From the NCBI GenBank assembly GCA_002689195.1, contig NZFC01000008.1, positions 126,567 through 134,370 on the forward strand: a DNA stretch of 7,804 bases. Direction: 5' to 3'. A program made the translations under genes and the position numbers. The notes beneath the pieces were generated by a model. The model was not told the DNA's origin and did not search any database. It worked only from the letters and a program-made list of their open reading frames with translations. The stretch comes from Rhodobiaceae bacterium (GTDB lineage Bacteria; Pseudomonadota; Alphaproteobacteria; RS24). Shown piece by piece: positions 1 through 6,347 of this stretch (position 1 is the first letter of the stretch; each line of letters begins with the position of its first letter).

Positions 1-321
1 CTCGAAGGCGGCATTTTGAAATATCTGGAAACCGTGGCCGCCGAAGAAAGCGCATGGCGCGGCGAGTGTTTTGTTTTCGACCAGCGCGTATCGGTTAAGC
101 ACGGGCTTGCGCCCGGTGCCTATGGACAGTGCCATGCCTGCCGCATGCCGCTGACGGCGGAAGAAAAGCAGTTTGCCAGTTTTGAACATGGCGTAAGTTG
201 TCTGCATTGTATCGACACACATAATGAGGCTGACCGTGCGCGCTTCCGCGAACGGCAAAAACAAATGCGCCTGTCGAAAGAGCGCGGGCAAGCCCATATC
301 GGCAAGGCGGCGCGGCGATGA
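1..321 (+). CDS. trhO: tRNA uridine(34) hydroxylase TrhO (rhodanese-like, YceA family), C-terminal part
   Basis: This is the 3' end of a gene that enters from the left edge; 106 codons plus TGA are visible. TrhO hydroxylates uridine 34 of certain tRNAs to 5-hydroxyuridine, the first step towards mo5U/cmo5U wobble bases, in the cytoplasm. The fragment opens with '[10 protein letters not shown]', which in the family lies just after the rhodanese domain, then '[12 protein letters not shown]', a strongly conserved block. Four cysteines follow in two pairs, C44-x2-C47 ('CHAC') and C67-x2-C70 ('CLHC'), a typical C-terminal cysteine cluster that could bind metal. The tail is highly basic ([12 protein letters not shown]). 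The catalytic rhodanese cysteine lies outside the window. The stop overlaps the start of the next gene as ATGA, so the two are probably translated from one message. The family call is firm; the true start cannot be seen. Confidence 0.9.
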   Translation, partial: LEGGILKYLETVAAEESAWRGECFVFDQRVSVKHGLAPGAYGQCHACRMPLTAEEKQFASFEHGVSCLHCIDTHNEADRARFRERQKQMRLSKERGQAHIGKAARR

Positions 322-1001
322 CCCTGTATCAAAACGGGCGCGAATTACCGGTGCTGTATAGTTTTAGGCGGTGTCCTTATGCCATGCGCGCGCGCATGGG
401 CTTGCGGGTCGCTGGCATTGCGTGTGAATTGCGCGAGGTGGTTTTGCGCGACAAGCCGCCGGAAATGCTGGCGCTATCGCAAAAGGGCACAGTGCCGGTG
501 CTGCATCTGCCAGACGGTCGGGTGATAGATGAAAGCCTTGATGTGATGCACTGGGCGCTGGCACACCATGACCCGCTTGGCTGGCTTGGTGCCCCCGACA
601 TCCAAAACTGGGTGGCGCGGTTTGACGATACATTCAAGCACCATCTGGACAGATATAAATATGCCAGCCGCTATGACGGTGCCGATGCAAAAACCCACCG
701 CTCAGCGGCCCGCGATGTGCTGGCGGAGTTGGAGCCGCATCTGGAACAGGGCTGGATTGGCGGCGCGCAAGCAGAGTTTACGGATATTGCCGTGCTGCCC
801 TTTGTGCGCCAATACCGCATAGCCGATCCGGTTTGGTTTGACGCCGAACTGGGCCTGCCAAATGTGCAGAAATGGCTGATGGCTTTTCTGGACTTGCCGC
901 TATTTTTGGGTGTGATGGAAAAATATGACCGCTGGCAGTCGGGCGGGGCGGGGATAATTTTTGCGCCGCAACTGTCTGGCGATAGCAAAAACATGCAATA
1001 A
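318..1001 (+). CDS. Glutathione S-transferase-like protein
   Basis: A 227-residue protein with a thioredoxin-fold N-terminal domain (about residues 9-85) and an alpha-helical C-terminal domain. Visible landmarks are '[12 protein letters not shown]' with C19 in a CPYA active-site motif, the cis-proline segment 'GTVPVL' (V59-P60), and 'DESLDVM' (E72-S73), which contacts the glutathione gamma-glutamyl group in the GST family. The CPYA motif and length recall omega-type GSTs and glutaredoxin 2, which do thiol transfer rather than conjugation. The substrate is unknown. The start is ATG at 318, overlapping the trhO stop (ATGA), with only a weak upstream AAGGCGG, so translational coupling to trhO is likely. 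The alkylsulfatase gene begins 22 bases downstream. No signal peptide is seen, so it should be cytoplasmic. The fold is confident; the reaction is not. Confidence 0.85.
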   Translation: MTLYQNGRELPVLYSFRRCPYAMRARMGLRVAGIACELREVVLRDKPPEMLALSQKGTVPVLHLPDGRVIDESLDVMHWALAHHDPLGWLGAPDIQNWVARFDDTFKHHLDRYKYASRYDGADAKTHRSAARDVLAELEPHLEQGWIGGAQAEFTDIAVLPFVRQYRIADPVWFDAELGLPNVQKWLMAFLDLPLFLGVMEKYDRWQSGGAGIIFAPQLSGDSKNMQ

Positions 1002-1008
1002 ATATTGT

Positions 1009-1016
1009 AGGGGAGA
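1009..1016 (+). promoter_or_regulatory. Ribosome binding site of the alkylsulfatase gene
   Basis: AGGGGAGA lies 7 bases before the ATG at 1024. It decides the start over the in-frame ATG at 961, which has no such site and lies inside the GST reading frame. Confidence 0.75.
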
Positions 1017-1023
1017 CAGTCAC

Positions 1024-2967
1024 ATGAAACATATTCTAATGGGCGCAGCACTTGTTCTGGCCGCCAGCACGGCCTTTGCTGACAAACCGGCCACGCAAGC
1101 CACCAAGGAAGCCCAGGCGCAAGTTCTGACCAGCCTGCCTTTCGATAATACGAAAGATTTTGAACTGGCAAAACGCGGCCTGATTGCGCGCCCCGACCCC
1201 CTCATCATCAAGAACGACAATGGTGATGTCATTTGGGATATGAGCGGGCTGGACTATCTGAACGGCCCGCGCCCCGACACGGTCAATCCCAGCCTGTGGC
1301 GGCAGGCGCAGTTAAATGCCATTTACGGCCTGTTTCAGGTCACTGACCGCATCTATCAGATACGCGGTTTTGACCTCGCCAATATGACGCTTATCGAGGG
1401 CGATACGGGCTGGATTATTGTCGACCCGCTCACGGCCACCGAAACCGTGCGCGCCGCGATGGAAGTCGTCGACAAGCATTTTGGCAAGCGCCCGGTTAAA
1501 GCGATTTTGTCGACGCACAGCCATGCCGACCATTTTGGCGGCATTCGCGCGCTGGCAAATGAAGAAGATCTGGCGTCGGACAAAATACGCTTTGTGGCCC
1601 CTGCCGGTTTTGTCGAAGAAGCGGCCAGCGAGAACGTCATCGCCGGTAATGCGATGGGGCGGCGCGCAACTTATATGTTCGGCAATCTGCTGCCACCCAC
1701 GGTCAAAGGCAATATTGACAGCGGGCTGGGCAAGGGCGTGGCGTTTGGCACAATATCGCTTCTGACCCCGACCGACCTCATCACGGCGACCGGACAAAAA
1801 CTCGTACTCGATGGCGTGACCTTTGAGTTTCAAAACGTGCCGGGTGCCGAAGCACCGGCGGAATTCATTTTCTATCTGCCGGAGTTCAAAGCCCTGTGTC
1901 TGGCCGAGGAAGTCAATGCGGTGATGCACAATCTGTACACGCCGCGCGGGGCCAAAACCCGCGATGCGCTGATTTGGTCGCGGCATTTGACGGATACGCT
2001 AGAACTGTTCGGCGACCGCATGGATCTGGCGTTTGGCAGCCATCACTGGCCGCGCTGGGGGCGCGAGGAAGCATTTGAGTATATTTCCAAGCAGCGCGAC
2101 ATGTACCGCTTCATGCACGACCAGACCGTGCGGCTGATGAATAGCGGTTATACCTCGACGGAAATTTCCAACATGCTCGACCTGCCGCCAAGCCTGCGGC
2201 GGGAGTTTTACAACCGCAATTATTACGGCACGGTGAGCCATAATGTGCGCGCGGTGTATAATTTCTATCTGGGCTATTTCGATGCCGTGCCCGCCAACCT
2301 CAATCCGCTGGCACCGGTCGCGCGCGCGGAAAAATATGTCGCGCTGGCCGGTGGCGCAGACGGTGTCATGGCAAAGGCGCAAACAGCTTTTGAGGCGGGC
2401 GAATATCGCTGGACCGCAGAACTGCTCAACCATCTGGTGTTCGCTGCCCCCGATAATGAAGAGGCCAGAAACCTGCTGGCCGACGCCTATGAACAAATGG
2501 GCTATCAGGCAGAAAGCGGGCCGTGGCGTAATTTCTATCTGACCGGCGCGCAGGAGTTGCGCCGCGGCATTTTAAAGCCGGAGCGCGTGCGAACCGTCAG
2601 CCCCGATTTGATTGCCAGCGTGCCGACCTCGATGTTTTTGGACTTTATGGGCGTGCGGTTTGACCCCGAAGACGCCGATGATCTGAAGGTCAAAATCAAT
2701 CTCGATTTCACCGATACGGATGAACAATTTGTGCTGTCGCTGGAAAATAGCGTGCTCAATAATATTCCCGGCAAGCAAGACCCTGAAGCCAATGCGAGCC
2801 TGAAACTCACGCGCGCGCTGTTCAATCGGGTGGCGCTGGGTGAAACCAGTTTCCCGAAGGAAATTGTGCTGGGTAATGTAAAGTTTTCCGGCAACCCGCT
2901 GGCGCTGACGCGCGTGTTCGGGCGTTTGCAGGAATTTGATCCGTGGTTCAATATCGTAACGCCGTAA
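1024..2967 (+). CDS. Zinc-dependent alkylsulfatase, SdsA1/BDS1 type (metallo-beta-lactamase fold)
   Basis: This 647-residue protein should hydrolyse linear primary alkyl sulfates such as dodecyl sulfate to the alcohol and sulfate, outside the cytoplasm. A signal peptide is clear: 'MKHILMGAALVLAASTAFA', with likely cleavage after A19. The metallo-beta-lactamase domain (about residues 100-345) carries 'THSHADHFGG' (H165, H167, D169, H170). E276, E295 ('LAEE') and H340 ('SHHWP') follow, and R308 lies in 'NLYTPRGA'. As I recall SdsA1 numbering (H169, H171, D173, H174, E280, E299, R312, H344), all these sit at a constant offset of -4, so the binuclear zinc site and sulfate pocket look intact. A helical dimerisation domain follows (about 360-510), then an SCP2-like C-terminal domain (about 515-647). 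Family length is similar (about 650). The start at 1024 is chosen for the AGGGGAGA site (1009-1016, 7-base spacer) and the signal peptide; an in-frame ATG at 961 would bury the signal peptide. Confidence 0.93.
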   Translation: MKHILMGAALVLAASTAFADKPATQATKEAQAQVLTSLPFDNTKDFELAKRGLIARPDPLIIKNDNGDVIWDMSGLDYLNGPRPDTVNPSLWRQAQLNAIYGLFQVTDRIYQIRGFDLANMTLIEGDTGWIIVDPLTATETVRAAMEVVDKHFGKRPVKAILSTHSHADHFGGIRALANEEDLASDKIRFVAPAGFVEEAASENVIAGNAMGRRATYMFGNLLPPTVKGNIDSGLGKGVAFGTISLLTPTDLITATGQKLVLDGVTFEFQNVPGAEAPAEFIFYLPEFKALCLAEEVNAVMHNLYTPRGAKTRDALIWSRHLTDTLELFGDRMDLAFGSHHWPRWGREEAFEYISKQRDMYRFMHDQTVRLMNSGYTSTEISNMLDLPPSLRREFYNRNYYGTVSHNVRAVYNFYLGYFDAVPANLNPLAPVARAEKYVALAGGADGVMAKAQTAFEAGEYRWTAELLNHLVFAAPDNEEARNLLADAYEQMGYQAESGPWRNFYLTGAQELRRGILKPERVRTVSPDLIASVPTSMFLDFMGVRFDPEDADDLKVKINLDFTDTDEQFVLSLENSVLNNIPGKQDPEANASLKLTRALFNRVALGETSFPKEIVLGNVKFSGNPLALTRVFGRLQEFDPWFNIVTP

Positions 2968-2989
2968 AATCGGCGCGGGCGCGAACAAA

Positions 2990-3015
2990 AAACGGGGGCT
3001 CAATGGCCCCCGTTT
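2990..3015. terminator. Bidirectional intrinsic terminator between alkylsulfatase and nitronate monooxygenase genes
   Basis: A perfect 10-bp stem, AAACGGGGGC (2990-2999) with GCCCCCGTTT (3006-3015), encloses a 6-base loop. Six consecutive A at 2987-2992 give a U6 tail for transcripts running on the minus strand (nitronate monooxygenase gene). On the plus strand the tail is poorer (TTTGATTATTGATTTT) but still U-rich. It sits 22 bases past the alkylsulfatase stop and 21 bases past the stop of the convergent reverse gene, so it most likely serves both. Confidence 0.85.
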
Positions 3016-3036
3016 GATTATTGATTTTGCTTCTGT

Positions 3037-4011
3037 TTAAGCGGCAAATTGCGACAGGCGCGAATTGATGATTTCGTCGGCCTCTTTCATCATCGCGTCA
3101 ATGAGCTCTTTGCAGCTCGGCACATCATGGATAAGTCCAGCAACCATGCCGCAGCTCCATGCGCCGGCATCCATGTCGCCATCAGTCATGATCTTCGGAT
3201 ACACGCCTGCAACCTCGTCCATAATGTCATTGATTTTGATGTCGTCGCCGAGCGATTTCTCTTTTTCAAGAATTCGGTCAACGGACTCGTTTTTCAGCAC
3301 ACGCTCTGTGTTTCGCAACGGACGCATAATCAGCGTCGTGTCCAGTTCCGATGCCGCGACCAGCGCGTCTTTCACATTCTGGTGAACCGGAGCTTCCTTG
3401 GTGGCGATGAAGCGCGTGCCCATATTGATGCCGTCGGCACCCAGCGCAAGCGCGGCCACCAATTGCTTGGCATTGCCCATGCCGCCGGAGCCGACAAAGG
3501 GAATGCTCAGTTCTTCGGCCGCGCGCGGCAGTAATATCATGTTCGGAATATCGTCTTCGCCCGGATGCCCGCCGCATTCGAAACCGTCGACGCTCACGGC
3601 GTCGCAGCCGATTTTTTCAGCTTTGAGCGAATGGCGCACGGAGGTGCATTTGTGAATAACTTTGATGCCAGCTTCTTTGAGCGACGGCATATATTGTTCT
3701 GGACTGCGCCCTGCGGTTTCGACAATTTTAACATCTTGCGCGACAATCGCCTCGATGTAGCCCGGATAATCGGGGTCGGCAAAACCGGGCAGGAATGTCA
3801 GATTAACGCCGATCGGCTTGTCCGTCATGTCCTTGCAACGCGCGATTTCATTGGCAAGGTCTTTCGGTGCGCGCTGGGTCAAGCCGGTGATGATGCCAAG
3901 CCCGCCAGCATTGGAAACGGCCGCCGCCATTTCAGCGAAACCGACATAGTGCATGCCGCCCTGAATGACGGGGTGCTCAATGCCGAAAAGTTCTGTAATA
4001 CGCGTTTTCAT
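3037..4011 (-). CDS. Nitronate monooxygenase / 2-nitropropane dioxygenase-family FMN enzyme
   Basis: A 324-residue TIM-barrel flavoprotein. Family members oxidise alkyl nitronates with FMN and O2; relatives (FabK) are enoyl-ACP reductases, and many have no known substrate. Landmarks: 'PVIQGGMHYVG' (residues 14-24) at the first strand, 'KPIGVNLTF' (65-73), 'VDGFECGGHPG' (141-151) with H149 in the position of the family's catalytic histidine, and the FMN phosphate-binding segments 'GSGGMGNAKQ' (174-183) and 'GADGINMGTRF' (191-201). The start at 4011 is chosen because GGGAGAG (4016-4022, minus strand) lies just upstream and 'MKTRITELFGIEHPVIQGGM' is the usual N-terminus; an upstream in-frame ATG at 4035 would include that site. 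The gene is divergent from the thiolase gene, which may hint at acyl-CoA metabolism, but that is inference. No signal peptide is seen. The family is firm and the substrate open. Confidence 0.88.
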   Translation of the reverse strand: MKTRITELFGIEHPVIQGGMHYVGFAEMAAAVSNAGGLGIITGLTQRAPKDLANEIARCKDMTDKPIGVNLTFLPGFADPDYPGYIEAIVAQDVKIVETAGRSPEQYMPSLKEAGIKVIHKCTSVRHSLKAEKIGCDAVSVDGFECGGHPGEDDIPNMILLPRAAEELSIPFVGSGGMGNAKQLVAALALGADGINMGTRFIATKEAPVHQNVKDALVAASELDTTLIMRPLRNTERVLKNESVDRILEKEKSLGDDIKINDIMDEVAGVYPKIMTDGDMDAGAWSCGMVAGLIHDVPSCKELIDAMMKEADEIINSRLSQFAA

Positions 4012-4034
4012 CTCTCTCTCCCGTGAAAGAACCA

Positions 4035-4063
4035 AATTTAAGATGAGCGTAAGGTAAGCGCAA
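4035..4063 (-). promoter_or_regulatory. Possible sigma-70-type promoter of the nitronate monooxygenase gene
   Basis: On the minus strand TTGCGC (4058-4063) and TAAATT (4035-4040) are separated by exactly 17 bases. This would place transcription start near 4028 and give a leader of roughly 17 bases that contains the ribosome binding site. Matches to consensus are modest (3/6 and 4/6), so this is a by-eye proposal. No convincing promoter was found for the divergent thiolase gene in the same 215-base gap; TTGTCG at 4169-4174 with GTAAAC at 4192-4197 (17-base spacer) is the best, and weak. Confidence 0.35.
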
Positions 4064-4226
4064 AGGCGGTGAAAGAAAACCCTCTTTATTTTTCGCGGGT
4101 CTGCGCGGGCTAGCGAGAGTTTGCCAGCATTTGGCGCGTGGTATTTGCGGGCGAAACGGAATTATGACTTGTCGCCCCCTGTTTCAGTTTGGTAAACGAA
4201 ATGAAAGCTACATATGGGAGATTAAC

Positions 4227-5402
4227 ATGGCTGAAGCATATATTGTTGCCGCTGTTCGCACCGCCGGTGGGCGTCGCGACGGCAAACTCAAAGATTGGCA
4301 TCCGGCAGATTTGGCCGGTCAGGTCATTAATGAATTGCTGGATCGTTCCGGCGCAGATCCGGAACTGGTCGAAGATGTCATTATGGGCTGTGTCGGTCAG
4401 GCCGGCGAACAGGCGGCCAATATCGGGCGCAACGCGGTTTTGTCATCGCGCCTGCCGGAAAGCGTGCCGGCCACATCCGTTGACCGCCAATGCGGGTCGA
4501 GCCAGCAGAGCATTCACTTTGCCGCGCAGGCCGTTATGTCGGGCACGATGGATTGCGTTATCGCTGCCGGTGTCGAGAGCATGAGCCGCGTGCCGATGGG
4601 CCTGCCGATTTCGCTGCCGTTCAAAGAAGGCCACGGCTTTTACGTCAGTGAAGAGATGAAGAAGAAATATCCAAACGTTCAGTTCAGCCAGTTTGCCGGC
4701 GCGGAAATGGTCGCCAAAAAATACGAGCTGAGCAAAGACGATATTGATTCTTACGCCTATCGCAGTCACGAGCGCGCGATTGCCGCCACGCAAGCCGGCG
4801 CGTTTGAAGAAGAAATTCTTGCCGTCGAAGTGACCAATGAAGACGGCGAAAAAGAAATGCATAAAGTGGATGAAGGTATCCGCTTCGATGCCAGCCTTGA
4901 AGGTATTCAAGGCGTCAAGCTGTTGGCCGAAGGCGGCGTGATTACGGCGGCCTCGTCCAGCCAGATTTGCGATGGCGCATCCGGTGTCATGATTGTTAAT
5001 GAAGACGGTCTGAAAAGGCTGGGTGTCAAACCGCTTGCCAAAATCATCCATCTGTCGGTGCTGGGTCACGATCCGGTCATCATGCTGGAAGCCCCAATTC
5101 CGGCGGTCAAAAAGGCGCTGGAAAAAACCGGCATGTCGGTCGACGATATCGACATTTACGAAGTCAACGAAGCCTTCGGTTCAGTGCCGGTGGCATTTGC
5201 CAAGGAACTGGGCGTCGACGAAGAGCGGCTGAACATTCACGGTGGCGCGATTGCGCTGGGCCATCCGCTGGGCGGGTCAGGCACCAAGCTGATGACAACG
5301 CTGGTGCATGCGCTCAAGCGCAAGGGCGGTAAATACGGCCTGCAAACCATGTGCGAGGGCGGTGGCATGGCAAATGTCACGATTATTGAAAACCTTCAAT
5401 AA
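4227..5402 (+). CDS. Acetyl-CoA acetyltransferase / 3-ketoacyl-CoA thiolase family protein
   Basis: A 391-residue cytoplasmic thiolase. It cleaves 3-ketoacyl-CoA with CoA to acetyl-CoA and a shortened acyl-CoA, or condenses two acetyl-CoA in reverse. All catalytic signatures are present: nucleophile C89 in 'DRQCGSSQQ', 'NEAFGSVPVAF' (N314), H346 in 'ALGHPLGGSG', and C376 in 'CEGGGMANV'. The length is normal. The loop after 'GVESMSRVPMG' reads 'LPISLPFKEGHGFYVSEE', unlike the biosynthetic acetoacetyl-CoA thiolases (PhaA) and closer to degradative thiolases of the FadA5/FadA6 kind, so a longer or bulky acyl substrate is possible. The start at 4227 has GGGAG at 4216-4220 with a 6-base spacer and gives the family N-terminus 'MAEAYIVAAVRT'; an upstream in-frame ATG at 4131 would add 32 atypical residues. 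The gene stands alone between a divergent gene and a terminator, without neighbouring beta-oxidation genes. Confidence 0.93.
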   Translation: MAEAYIVAAVRTAGGRRDGKLKDWHPADLAGQVINELLDRSGADPELVEDVIMGCVGQAGEQAANIGRNAVLSSRLPESVPATSVDRQCGSSQQSIHFAAQAVMSGTMDCVIAAGVESMSRVPMGLPISLPFKEGHGFYVSEEMKKKYPNVQFSQFAGAEMVAKKYELSKDDIDSYAYRSHERAIAATQAGAFEEEILAVEVTNEDGEKEMHKVDEGIRFDASLEGIQGVKLLAEGGVITAASSSQICDGASGVMIVNEDGLKRLGVKPLAKIIHLSVLGHDPVIMLEAPIPAVKKALEKTGMSVDDIDIYEVNEAFGSVPVAFAKELGVDEERLNIHGGAIALGHPLGGSGTKLMTTLVHALKRKGGKYGLQTMCEGGGMANVTIIENLQ

Positions 5403-5425
5403 TCTGCCCCCAACAGAAATTAAAC

Positions 5426-5451
5426 CCCCGCCTTTGGGCGGGGTTTTTTTT
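5426..5451 (+). terminator. Intrinsic terminator of the thiolase gene
   Basis: A 7-bp GC-rich stem, CCCCGCC (5426-5432) with GGCGGGG (5437-5443), and a TTTG loop are followed directly by eight T (5444-5451). It begins 24 bases after the thiolase stop. Read on the minus strand the same hairpin ends in only TTT, so it may weakly serve the convergent DUF3237 gene as well. Confidence 0.92.
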
Positions 5452-5467
5452 CGGCTAGTTGGTTTTT

Positions 5468-5908
5468 CTAGGCGACCTTATAGATATCATAAACCAGATG
5501 CCCTTGCCCATTTGCTCCGGCCATTGTGTTGCGCTGCATTTTGCCGACAAAAATCGTGTCGTTCATCCAGGCCAGCTGCGGATCATTGGTTTTTACAACC
5601 GGATTGGTGGTGAAATACATTTCCGAGCCGTGAATTTCCTCGCCGCTCGCCATTTTGGGTGCGACCTTGTCATTGATGACCACGCGACCGGTATAGGTCA
5701 AATACAAATAGTGTCCGGATTCGGTTTGTGCGCTCAGCCGCACATCCAAACCTATCACATTGGAACTCACCGGCCGGGCCCAGTCAGCCGAGGGGGCAAT
5801 AATTGATGCGGTGAAGCCGTCACCCAAAATCGTTCCCCCCGGCACATTGTAAATGCTGAGATCGTCACCCACCTGCTGGGGCGGGTCGATGGTGGCAGCC
5901 ATGGTCAT
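5468..5908 (-). CDS. DUF3237 domain-containing protein; start uncertain
   Basis: A 146-residue protein matching the DUF3237 family, small beta-barrel-like proteins of unknown function common in Proteobacteria and Actinobacteria. Landmarks from the ATG at 5908: 'VGDDLSIYNVPGG' (residues 13-25), 'LDVRLSAQTESGHYLYLTYTG' region (54-74), then 'MYFTTNPVVKTND', 'LAWMNDTIFVG' and 'GHLVYDIYKV' at the C-terminus. The ATG at 5908 has no good ribosome binding site; a second ATG lies two codons on (5902). The in-frame codons upstream, back to a TGA at 5945-5947, read 'DPTVPTLEKVMTM', which looks like a natural DUF3237 N-terminus but has no start codon in frame. A very good AAGGAGG (5951-5957) instead serves an ATG at 5943 in another frame. 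A small indel near the start, or a leader peptide, is therefore likely. No signal peptide is seen. The gene is divergent from the CDGSH gene. Confidence 0.75.
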   Translation of the reverse strand: MTMAATIDPPQQVGDDLSIYNVPGGTILGDGFTASIIAPSADWARPVSSNVIGLDVRLSAQTESGHYLYLTYTGRVVINDKVAPKMASGEEIHGSEMYFTTNPVVKTNDPQLAWMNDTIFVGKMQRNTMAGANGQGHLVYDIYKVA

Positions 5909-5943
5909 AACTTTTTCGAGTGTTGGAACGGTCGGGTCGTCAT
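5905..5943 (-). other. 12-codon leader-like reading frame overlapping the DUF3237 start
   Basis: ATG at 5943 lies 7 bases after the strong AAGGAGG at 5951-5957 and reads MTTRPFQHSKKL, then TGA. The TGA overlaps the ATG at 5908 in an ATGA arrangement. Its last codons are TCG AAA AAG TTA TGA; a -1 slip on AAA AAG would enter the DUF3237 frame at GTT ATG. It could be a translationally coupled leader, a weak programmed frameshift, or the true start of the DUF3237 gene disturbed by a one-base indel. I favour the indel, because the in-frame upstream codons look like genuine DUF3237 sequence. Confidence 0.35.
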
Positions 5944-5955
5944 TTCATTCCCTCC

Positions 5956-5985
5956 TTGATGAAAACTGTCGATCGCGCATATGAT
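5956..5985 (+). promoter_or_regulatory. Possible promoter of the CDGSH gene
   Basis: TTGATG (5956-5961) and TATGAT (5980-5985) are 18 bases apart, matching the sigma-70 consensus at 4/6 and 5/6. Transcription would start near 5992, leaving a leader of about 57 bases. The -35 element overlaps the minus-strand ribosome binding site of the DUF3237 region. Two near-identical 12-base direct repeats (5971-5982, 5983-5994) overlap the -10. Confidence 0.4.
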
Positions 5986-6048
5986 CGTGCATCTAAAGAG
6001 CGATATATCAAGCCGATAATCCGGCCTTTCGCCATGGGGGAGAGCATT

Positions 6049-6288
6049 ATGAGTGAAGCAGACATTCCACAAAAAGCACCGTTCAAGGAAACCGTGCAGC
6101 AGGGGAAAACATATTTCTGGTGCAGTTGCGGGAAATCAGCCCGCCAGCCATTTTGCGACGGGTCGCATCAGGACACTGGTTTTGAACCTGTGAAATTCAC
6201 GGCTGAAAAAGACGGCGAGGTTTATTTTTGCGGATGCAAAGCCACCGCCAAGCAACCCATGTGCGATGGCGCGCACAACAAACTTTAA
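6049..6288 (+). CDS. Dual CDGSH-type iron-sulfur protein
   Basis: A 79-residue protein with two complete mitoNEET-like motifs. Motif 1 is C25-S-C27 with C36-D-G-S-H40; motif 2 is C61-G-C63 with C72-D-G-A-H76. Each three-Cys, one-His set binds one [2Fe-2S] cluster in this family, and bacterial two-motif proteins form a single folded unit with two clusters. The family is linked to redox sensing, iron-sulfur transfer or electron transfer; the role here is not known. The protein is cytoplasmic, with no membrane anchor. The start at 6049 is chosen for GGGGGAG (6036-6042, 6-base spacer) and the typical 'MSEADIPQKAPF' N-terminus; the open frame extends upstream to 5920 but through promoter-like sequence. 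The last ten codons form the first unit of a 29-nt tandem repeat that continues past the stop. Confidence 0.93.
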   Translation: MSEADIPQKAPFKETVQQGKTYFWCSCGKSARQPFCDGSHQDTGFEPVKFTAEKDGEVYFCGCKATAKQPMCDGAHNKL

Positions 6289-6345
6289 AGTGCGACGGCG
6301 CACACAACAAAATTTAGAGTGTGACGGCGCGCACAACAAGCTCTA
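6259..6345 (+). repeat. Three tandem 29-nt repeats of the CDGSH gene 3' end
   Basis: Units run 6259-6287, 6288-6316 and 6317-6345 without spacers. Unit 1 is the gene's own end, encoding MCDGAHNKL plus stop. Unit 2, read in its own phase, encodes KCDGAHNKI plus stop, and unit 3 ECDGAHNKL plus stop; the first base of each following unit completes the stop codon of the one before. Because 29 is not a multiple of 3, the three copies lie in three different frames. Within the CDGAHNK core all differences are synonymous (TGC/TGT, GAT/GAC, GCG/GCA, AAA/AAG). Each unit can also fold a small hairpin (GTGCG with CGCAC). The array fills almost the whole gap before the convergent rlmB stop at 6348. Confidence 0.92.
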
Positions 6346-6347
6346 AT

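Noticed and set aside
961..1023. Upstream 21-residue extension of the alkylsulfatase
   Set aside because: It overlaps the GST gene end, lacks a ribosome binding site, and would place a charged, Cys-containing segment before an otherwise ideal signal peptide.
1312..1986. A 224-residue reverse-strand open frame inside the alkylsulfatase gene
   Set aside because: The forward frame encodes a complete metallo-beta-lactamase-fold enzyme with all motifs; the reverse frame has no recognisable features and is a high-GC shadow.
4443..5069. A 208-residue reverse-strand open frame inside the thiolase gene
   Set aside because: It is opposite a thiolase with all active-site motifs and resembles no family, so it is a shadow frame.
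5920..6048. 43-residue N-terminal extension of the CDGSH protein
   Set aside because: The ATG at 6049 has a strong GGGGGAG site and the typical family start; the extension crosses promoter-like sequence and the divergent gene's start region.
6259..6345. CRISPR array, because the unit is 29 bases long
   Set aside because: The units are directly adjacent with no spacers, and the first unit is coding sequence.
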